Shown: positions 6,915-11,304 of the stretch, piece by piece
Position numbering within the stretch: position 1 is the stretch's first letter
How the letters are laid out: each line of letters opens with the position of its first letter
From: JANTGF01 sp033791445
GTDB lineage: Bacteria; Bacteroidota; Bacteroidia; Bacteroidales; VadinHA17
Assembly: GCA_033791445.1 (NCBI GenBank)
Contig: JASJGS010000154.1
Location: forward strand, 1-11,304
Length of the DNA: 11,304 nucleotides
Direction of reading: 5' to 3'
The notes under the pieces: generated by a model
The model's database searches: none
What the model was told of the DNA's origin: nothing
The model's input: only the letters and a program-made list of their open reading frames with translations
Program-made: the position numbers and the translations under genes

Positions 6915-7958
6915 TTAATGTCCAAAAATCTCCCAGAATAGAAAAATGTTGATTGTAAAAAATCCAGCTACTCCAATCCAGAAAGCGATTTCTTTTCCTG
7001 GAAAGCTTTTTTCAAAAAACCTGTCAATAAAAGGCCAGATATACAAGATTAATATAAAGATTAATGGACCTATTATACCTAATTCAAGGTTCGTAACCTT
7101 TAACCATCTAAATACCGGGTAGAAATACCATTCTGGTTTTATATGTAAAGGTGTAACATTCGGGTTTGCAGGTTCGCCAAGACCAGCAGGAAATAGCAAT
7201 GATAATGTTACCAATATGATCAGTATGATGGTAACAATGATCAGCTCAGTAAAAACATGATCAGGAAATAAAGGATATGATTTCTTTTTGAGTTTTTCAT
7301 CACCTGGGAACTTCAATTCACTAACACCAAGCGCCCTGATCAGGTATATATGAATACCGATTACAATCATGGTGATTAATGGAATTAAAGCTATATGAAA
7401 TAAAAAGAACCGAGTTAAAGTATTTTGTCCAATCTCACTTCCTCCTCTAATAAAATCAGCCAGCCAATTTCCTATAAAAGGAGTGGCTCCAGCAATTCCT
7501 GTTCCAACACTCATCGCCCAGTAGGACATCTGTTCATAAACAAGAGAATAGCCTGTAAATCCAAACATCAGTGTTAGGAGAAGTAATGTAACTCCAAACA
7601 TCCAATTAAGCTCCCTGGGCTTTCTAAAGGTTTGAGTAAAGAAAACCCGGAGCATATGTAACAATAAAGCCGCAATCATGATATTAGATGCCCAGCGATG
7701 GATGCTCCTAATTAACCAGCCGAATTTGGCGGTATGAGTAATATAATCGACACTTTGATATGCTTTATCCGGATCAGGGATGTAATAAAATATCAGCATC
7801 ATTCCTGTGACTACCTGGATAATAAACATAAAAAGAGGAGTACCTCCCAATCCCCACCACCATCTTTTTAGATGATTCGGGATGGGTTCTGAAGAAATCT
7901 TTATTAGCGCTTCCGAGTCAACCGGAAAAGACTCACTAAACCAGCTTTTAATACTCAT
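6915..7958 (-). CDS. Cytochrome b of a Rieske/cytochrome b complex (fused b6 + subunit IV type)
   Basis: This is the quinol-oxidising, dihaem membrane subunit of a bc-type complex. The bis-His haem ligands are His87 and His101 in helix B (14 apart) and His188 and His203 in helix D (15 apart); the wider helix D spacing is the cytochrome b6 type. The subunit IV-like half follows in the same chain, with PEWY at 275-278, the quinol-oxidation (Qo) site motif. At 347 residues it equals b6 plus a shortened subunit IV, with about seven or eight membrane helices. In plant and cyanobacterial b6 a Cys just before LGG carries the extra haem ci; here that position is Gly36 (WWWGLGG), so haem ci is probably absent. 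The gene starts two bases after the Rieske stop codon, with its ribosome site inside the Rieske gene. No cytochrome c1 gene follows; the octahaem cytochrome takes its place 49 bases on. Confidence 0.95.
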   Translation of the reverse strand: MSIKSWFSESFPVDSEALIKISSEPIPNHLKRWWWGLGGTPLFMFIIQVVTGMMLIFYYIPDPDKAYQSVDYITHTAKFGWLIRSIHRWASNIMIAALLLHMLRVFFTQTFRKPRELNWMFGVTLLLLTLMFGFTGYSLVYEQMSYWAMSVGTGIAGATPFIGNWLADFIRGGSEIGQNTLTRFFLFHIALIPLITMIVIGIHIYLIRALGVSELKFPGDEKLKKKSYPLFPDHVFTELIIVTIILIILVTLSLLFPAGLGEPANPNVTPLHIKPEWYFYPVFRWLKVTNLELGIIGPLIFILILYIWPFIDRFFEKSFPGKEIAFWIGVAGFFTINIFLFWEIFGH

Positions 7959-7960
7959 TT

Positions 7961-8398
7961 TTACACCTCCTTAACATCTTTAAAATATACATAAACATTA
8001 TCGCCTTCTATTTCAACCTTATAGGAATCAAGTGGTTTTGGAGGAGGTCCTGAAACAACTTTCCCATCTTTGTCAAATCTTGCATGATGACAAGGACAAT
8101 AAAACTCATTTTTGTCCTCCTGCCAAGAAACTGTACATCCAAGATGAGTACAAACTGTAGATAGGGCTATTACTTCTCTTTGTCCAGTTCTCACAATCAT
8201 AAGATCCTTTCCCCTAAGATCTTTAAATCGTCGAGATGCATCAATAGGGAGTTCATCTAAACCAACTGTGAAAATTTTTCTTTCAAATTCTCTTTTCACA
8301 GGAGTTATAAACCGGATACCCATTGCAGCCAGGCCAGTAAACGCTGTTCCCAGGGGGAAGAATGTAAAAAAAGACTTTAGTGCATTTCGTCTATCCAT
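7961..8398 (-). CDS. Rieske [2Fe-2S] protein of the cytochrome b complex
   Basis: The Rieske protein takes the first electron from quinol at the Qo site and passes it to a cytochrome c. A twin-arginine start (DRRNALK) and one hydrophobic segment (about 9-30) give a Tat-exported, membrane-anchored protein. Cluster ligands are Cys83 and His85 (CTHLGC) and Cys101 and His104 (CPCHH), with the Cys88-Cys103 disulfide pair. The Pro loop is GPPPKPL (117-123). The usual CPCHGSxYD is replaced by CPCHHARFD: the Ser and Tyr that hydrogen-bond to the cluster in bovine and Rhodobacter proteins become Ala106 and Phe108. This predicts a low-potential cluster suited to menaquinol. The 145-residue length is normal for b6f-like bacterial forms. 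The gene is 16 bases after the barrel gene, and its end carries the ribosome site of the cytochrome b gene. Confidence 0.96.
   Translation of the reverse strand: MDRRNALKSFFTFFPLGTAFTGLAAMGIRFITPVKREFERKIFTVGLDELPIDASRRFKDLRGKDLMIVRTGQREVIALSTVCTHLGCTVSWQEDKNEFYCPCHHARFDKDGKVVSGPPPKPLDSYKVEIEGDNVYVYFKDVKEV
7964..7970 (-). promoter_or_regulatory. Ribosome binding site of cytochrome b, inside the Rieske gene
   Basis: The last codons of the Rieske gene (AAG GAG GTG TAA) contain GGAGGTG, followed after five bases by the cytochrome b ATG at 7958. This overlap points to translational coupling, which would match synthesis of the two partner subunits. Confidence 0.8.
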
Positions 8399-8414
8399 AG
8401 ATTATTCTATTTAA

Positions 8415-9710
8415 TTATTTATTACTGTCTATTTGAAAAAACTGAGGCGTAAATGTCAGCATTAGCCATGCCCAGTTGTTCATTGCTTTATGATCTCCGT
8501 TTTTAATAGCCTCCATTGTTTTACTTGCAAACATTTGTGAATAGCCAACACTTAAGGATACAAATTCGACAAGTTTCACATTAAGGGCTATGTCAACTTC
8601 GAATCCTAAATAATTTTTCATTGCATTGGAGAGATTGTTTGGATCTAAAACTGTGGCAGCGGAAGAAAAATAATGTAAGGCCAAAAGGGGAGAAAATTTT
8701 CCTTTATTAAATTTTCCTATAAGGTAAATGTCAGTCAAGCCTACACTGTTTGCATGATTTCCTACATAGAAATAATCCATGTGTCCATTGAATTTATGAT
8801 TTGTTCCAAAGAGTGGAGTAAAGGAATTGTTCTTGCTTTCATTCGAAGGAGCAGACTGTTGATCTGTACCTGATATGTACTCAAATCCAAGTATCGGTGT
8901 AAATCCTGAACTAAATGGTTTGAGAATCTCACCCATAAAATATCCAGCAGACAAATCTCTGTTGGAAGGATCTTTTCCCAATTGATAATATCCAGATACA
9001 TTTAAGCGAAAAGTTCCTAATTTAAAATTTAAATAAGTCCCCAGTGTCTGGGAATATCTTACAGATCCTTCACCATTTGATGTATCTACATACTGTATTC
9101 CATTGTTCAACAGAAGAATGCTTCCTCCTACTTTTTCAAAATCTTTTCTAAACCAAAGAAATTGTAGTGTTTTGTAATTATTGGAAATAGTGTAGATATT
9201 CGTATTTAATTGTTCTTTATCCTGATTAAAGGCGAGTCCCAGGTGAACTTTAAATGTTTCCTTACTGTATTTCAATAGCGCCAGATCGTGACTTCTGGCT
9301 TGCTGTGCCCATCCTACATTTCCGAAAATCCTTGAATTATCATAGATTAGTTCTTGTCGCCCAACTTTAAGAGCAAAGTAGTCAGTAAATAAATATTCTC
9401 CCCATGCTTCATGAATGGAAAAGTAACCATCAGAAATATTCAATTGAGAGGTACTACCCCACGTCCGAACATCCTGAAGATTGAAGAATACACTAAATTT
9501 CTTGGATTTGAAATTAAACTTTAGCCTGGCTCTTTGAGAAATGAAGAAAGCTGGATCTTGGTCAGGATAGGCCAGCGTTTTATATCCATGGCGATATTCG
9601 GCTCGAGGTCTATATTCACCTGAAAAGGTAAACTGTGAAAATGCTTTTTCATTTCCCAAGAATAGAAAATAGAAAAGGAATATTAGGGATAGATAAACTG
9701 ATCTTTTCAT
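8415..9710 (-). CDS. Outer-membrane beta-barrel, alginate-export (AlgE-like) family porin
   Basis: The protein has 431 residues. It begins with a signal peptide (MKRS, a hydrophobic core, probable cleavage near AFS-Q at 25). The mature start, GEYRPRAEYRHGYKTL followed by ISQRARLKFNF, is typical of Bacteroidota proteins labelled alginate export family. The rest alternates polar and hydrophobic residues with many aromatic strand ends (YLGFEVDIALNV, WAWLMLTFTP), as expected for a barrel of about 14-18 strands. The family label comes from a Pseudomonas alginate channel, but members in respiratory gene clusters are unlikely to export alginate. Here it is the first gene of the respiratory run, 16 bases before the Rieske gene, which suggests a channel for nitrate, nitrite or another anion (inference). 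An 82-base gap separates it from the cupin gene upstream. Fold is fairly sure, substrate unknown. Confidence 0.8.
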   Translation of the reverse strand: MKRSVYLSLIFLFYFLFLGNEKAFSQFTFSGEYRPRAEYRHGYKTLAYPDQDPAFFISQRARLKFNFKSKKFSVFFNLQDVRTWGSTSQLNISDGYFSIHEAWGEYLFTDYFALKVGRQELIYDNSRIFGNVGWAQQARSHDLALLKYSKETFKVHLGLAFNQDKEQLNTNIYTISNNYKTLQFLWFRKDFEKVGGSILLLNNGIQYVDTSNGEGSVRYSQTLGTYLNFKLGTFRLNVSGYYQLGKDPSNRDLSAGYFMGEILKPFSSGFTPILGFEYISGTDQQSAPSNESKNNSFTPLFGTNHKFNGHMDYFYVGNHANSVGLTDIYLIGKFNKGKFSPLLALHYFSSAATVLDPNNLSNAMKNYLGFEVDIALNVKLVEFVSLSVGYSQMFASKTMEAIKNGDHKAMNNWAWLMLTFTPQFFQIDSNK

Positions 9711-9792
9711 TTTTCTACTTTATTTTCTTCTTTCGAAATGATATAGCAGGCAATTCATTCTGTAAAAGTTTTCTCTATTCTATTCTAAAACT

Positions 9793-10119
9793 CTATCTAA
9801 TCATTGTCAGGATCATTTTAAATTTTTCCAAAGCAAATACTGCATGTGGAAAGTTTGCTGGCATAATTAAGGTATCTCCAGTTTTTAAACTATAATCAAC
9901 TTCTGAAATTGTTATAGTCGCAATCCCTTCAATAATTTGAACCATTGCATCAAAAGGAGCAGTATGTTCACTCAGACCTTCTCCTTTATCAAAAGCAAAT
10001 AGGGAAATATTACCCTTCTCAGTTTTTAAAACATGTTTACTTACAATACCACCAGAAGAATAATTAATCTTCTCCTGAAAACGGAATATTACGGACTTCT
10101 CAAATTCATTATTTCGCAT
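9793..10119 (-). CDS. Small single-domain cupin protein
   Basis: The protein has 108 residues, about one cupin barrel, with no signal peptide, so it is cytoplasmic. The first cupin motif is GEGLSEHTAPFDAMVQIIEG (46-65), with His52 kept; the second His of the usual HxH is Ala54. The second motif is GDTLIMPANFPHAV (81-94) with His92. Metal binding through His52 and His92 plus an acidic residue is possible but incomplete compared with classical cupins. Proteins of this type often lie next to Crp/Fnr regulators in anaerobic Bacteroidota, and here one is encoded divergently. A role as a small-molecule or nitrosative-stress accessory sensor is only a guess. The gene lies 82 bases upstream of the barrel gene on the same strand and may be the first gene of the whole operon. 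It has no clear Shine-Dalgarno site. Confidence 0.85.
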   Translation of the reverse strand: MRNNEFEKSVIFRFQEKINYSSGGIVSKHVLKTEKGNISLFAFDKGEGLSEHTAPFDAMVQIIEGIATITISEVDYSLKTGDTLIMPANFPHAVFALEKFKMILTMIR

Positions 10120-10222
10120 AGAGCCAATTTGAAGGGTACTTAAACCTATATTATTACAATTGACGAATTATTCTGGAAAGGAATAGTTTTAACATCGGAT
10201 AAACTTTAATTTATGTTAGGAA

Positions 10223-10230
10223 CAAAACTA
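10223..10230 (-). promoter_or_regulatory. Candidate -7 element (TAGTTTTG) for the cupin/nap operon
   Basis: On the minus strand this reads TAGTTTTG, an exact match to the Bacteroidota consensus TAnnTTTG. It would start transcription near 10217-10219 and give a leader of about 100 bases before the cupin ATG. There is no TTG at the normal -33 distance, which would fit an activator-dependent promoter. The large palindrome at 10262-10283 would then be centred near -54. Confidence 0.45.
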
Positions 10231-10261
10231 TTATCCAATGTTACTTTATATATGATTATCT

Positions 10262-10283
10262 TTATGTAACATTTGTTACATAA
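10262..10283. promoter_or_regulatory. Perfect palindrome, probable Crp/Fnr operator
   Basis: The arms TTATGTAAC and GTTACATAA are perfect inverse copies separated by ATTT (9+4+9). The core GTAAC-N4-GTTAC has the size and symmetry of Crp/Fnr-family operators. It lies in the divergent region between the cupin and the regulator gene. A plus-strand near-match to a -7 box (TATCTTTA, 10257-10264) overlaps its edge, so binding here could repress the regulator's own gene while acting upstream of the divergent operon. A degenerate third site with one intact GTTAC half is at 10231-10244. Confidence 0.65.
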
Positions 10284-10289
10284 TTGATA

Positions 10290-10301
10290 TGTTATATAAC
10301 A
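10290..10301. promoter_or_regulatory. Second palindrome (TGTTATATAACA) in the divergent control region
   Basis: This is a perfect 12-base palindrome whose centre is 23 bases, about two helical turns, from the centre of the larger palindrome. It shares the TGTTA/TAACA ends but has a shorter spacer. It may be a second, weaker operator, or a chance palindrome in very AT-rich DNA. Confidence 0.4.
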
Positions 10302-10329
10302 GTTATTGAACAACTAATTTATTTGGATC

Positions 10330-11001
10330 ATGAACATATTTAAGAGATTGGCTGAAGCAAACATATTTAATGGTATATCGGCTGACGAAATACCTGTCCT
10401 TCTGAGTCAGGGTAATTATACGCTAAAAAGATATCAAAAAAACGATATAATCGCACTTGCTGGTCAGCCCTGTAATCATCTAATTATTATAATTAGTGGT
10501 AGCCTAAGGGCAGAAATGGTGGATTTTTCAGGAAAAACATTAAAGGTGGAAGATATTACTGCACCCCGTGCAATTGCTTCAGGATTTTTATTTGGCAAGA
10601 ATAATTCGTTCCCGGTAAATGTTCTTGTTAATGAAGATGCTCAAATTCTGTCTATTCCAAAAGATTCAGTTCTTGATCATTTGAAATCAAACGAAATATT
10701 TCAGGTAAATTTCTTAAATAATATATCAAACTTCATCCACTTCCTCACAGAAAGGATTTATTTTCTTTCTTTTAAAACTATACGAGAAAAGATTGCCCAG
10801 TATTTATTAAACTTAAGTTCAAGTGAAAAAAGCTTTGTAGTTCTCCCCAAATCTTTGACTAATTTGTCAGAATATTTTGGTGTTGAAAGACCCTCCCTCC
10901 ACAGAGTGCTTAATGAGCTTGAGAAAGATGGTATTATACTTGCAGACCGTAGGAAAATTCAAATAATTGATAGAAATCGCTTGATTAAAATAGTGGAATA
11001 A
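10330..11001 (+). CDS. Crp/Fnr-family transcriptional regulator
   Basis: The protein has 223 residues with the two-domain Crp/Fnr layout: an N-terminal cyclic-nucleotide-binding-like sensor barrel (about 15-125, with HLIIIISGSLRAEM and LFGKNNSFPVNVLV), a dimer helix (about 125-160) and a C-terminal winged helix-turn-helix (about 172-215). The recognition helix reads GVERPSLHRVLNELEKDG (184-201), with Glu186, Arg187, Ser189 and Arg192 in the positions that contact DNA in this family. There is only one cysteine (Cys48), so it cannot hold an FNR-type [4Fe-4S] oxygen-sensing cluster. In the Bacteroidota, HcpR-like members respond to nitrite or NO, probably through haem; whether this one does is not shown by sequence. 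It is divergent from the cupin and nap operon and has palindromes in its own upstream region, so autoregulation and control of the nap cluster are likely. Confidence 0.95.
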   Translation: MNIFKRLAEANIFNGISADEIPVLLSQGNYTLKRYQKNDIIALAGQPCNHLIIIISGSLRAEMVDFSGKTLKVEDITAPRAIASGFLFGKNNSFPVNVLVNEDAQILSIPKDSVLDHLKSNEIFQVNFLNNISNFIHFLTERIYFLSFKTIREKIAQYLLNLSSSEKSFVVLPKSLTNLSEYFGVERPSLHRVLNELEKDGIILADRRKIQIIDRNRLIKIVE

Positions 11002-11004
11002 GAC

Positions 11005-11202
11005 TTTTGGCTCCTCATTTAAAAGGTCAGTGCTAAGATGTTTTTTATTATCATCAGCAAAAACTGTTACAACAACAGCCATACAACCTATTTCATTTTA
11101 GAATTTAATGGTTAATTTATCAGAAACACCTTGGATTCTGTGATTCCCAATTTTGTATCCTGTTGAAAGTTTAAGTGAGTTTGCTGGTTCAAGTGGGTGC
11201 AA
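11005..11202 (-). pseudogene. Decayed C-terminal remnant of a PLP-dependent cysteine synthase family gene
   Basis: Read on the minus strand from about 11202, the frame gives HPLEPANSLKLSTGYKIG, then NHRIQGVSDKLTIKF, then a TAA stop at 11098-11100. In the same frame it continues with NEIGCMAVVVTVFADDNK, then KHLSTDLLNEEPK, to about 11005. Both parts resemble the C-terminal half of cysteine synthase-like enzymes: EPANSP, HRIQGISD, and the VVTVFADDNKKYLSTDL tail. In an intact enzyme roughly 40 residues lie between them, so there is an in-frame stop and a deletion. Upstream the match is lost by 11203, perhaps through a frameshift. The remnant ends three bases from the stop codon of the Crp/Fnr gene, in the opposite orientation. 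The match is by memory of the family, so moderate confidence. Confidence 0.6.
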
Positions 11203-11304
11203 ATTTTATTCTGGTTTTATCAGTTTTATTGTTTGAATCAATCATACCAGATAAAATGAGCTCTCCAATCGTGGAATAGATAGAGTATTCCAAATTTTCA
11301 ACAA

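Noticed and set aside
6915..8398. Reading the Rieske and cytochrome b genes as the general respiratory bc1 complex of the cell
   Set aside because: There is no c1 gene, the genes are tightly packed with nap genes, and the loop residues differ from ordinary high-potential forms. A general role cannot be fully excluded, but a dedicated one fits better.
10867..11082. Minus-strand frame of 71 codons starting with an ATG at 11082
   Set aside because: Its first ~26 residues are part of the cysteine synthase remnant, and the rest is antisense to the end of the Crp/Fnr gene. It is not an intact gene.
11189..11302. Open minus-strand frame of 38 codons at the right edge, before the cysteine synthase remnant
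   Set aside because: It runs off the window and I recognise no motif. It could be the 3' end of another gene or a frame-shifted earlier part of the remnant, so I do not annotate it.
1..11304. CRISPR arrays, insertion sequences, integrases, phage genes or toxin-antitoxin pairs
   Set aside because: I found no regularly spaced repeats, transposase or integrase motifs, or small paired toxin genes in any frame.

Overview
The window looks like a chromosome segment from a member of the Bacteroidota. It is AT-rich, has TAnnTTTG-type promoter elements and few Shine-Dalgarno sites, and its tRNAs lack an encoded CCA. Its secreted proteins include short lipoproteins, an alginate-export-type outer-membrane barrel, and a Crp/Fnr regulator paired with a small cupin. 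This taxonomic call rests on gene style, not on a marker gene.

Layout, left to right: (1) 1-586, minus strand, a lipoprotein of the DUF3298/RsiV-like type, cut off by the window edge. (2) 762-1210, two plus-strand tRNA-Leu genes (CAG, then GAG) and a rho-independent terminator. The 249-base spacer between them is hairpin-rich and carries sense and antisense pieces of tRNA-Leu sequence. (3) 1342-9710, one minus-strand gene run with short gaps and no clear internal promoter or terminator. In transcription order it encodes an outer-membrane barrel, a Rieske Fe-S protein, a fused cytochrome b6/subunit IV-type cytochrome b, a membrane-anchored octahaem cytochrome c of the hydroxylamine oxidoreductase (HAO) family, NapA, a lipoprotein NapB and NapD. 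A cupin gene (9793-10119) lies just upstream on the same strand. (4) 10120-10329, a divergent control region with two perfect palindromes. (5) 10330-11001, plus strand, a Crp/Fnr regulator. (6) 11005-11202, minus strand, a decayed piece of a PLP-dependent cysteine synthase.

How the genes may work together (inference): the Rieske/cytochrome b pair would oxidise menaquinol, probably by a proton-motive Q-cycle. There is no cytochrome c1 gene, and no NapC, NapG or NapH gene in the window. The natural electron acceptor is therefore the anchored octahaem protein encoded by the next gene, which could pass electrons to NapB/NapA (nitrate to nitrite) and might itself reduce nitrite further, towards NO, hydroxylamine or ammonium. 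The barrel would let nitrate and nitrite cross the outer membrane. The Crp/Fnr protein, possibly with the cupin, would control expression from the palindromes. The system most worth a second look is this Rieske/cytochrome b + octahaem HAO-like + Nap module, which differs from the textbook NapC or NapGH route. The flanks (a tRNA-Leu pair on the left, a broken cysteine synthase on the right) would fit acquisition as a block, but that is not proved here.
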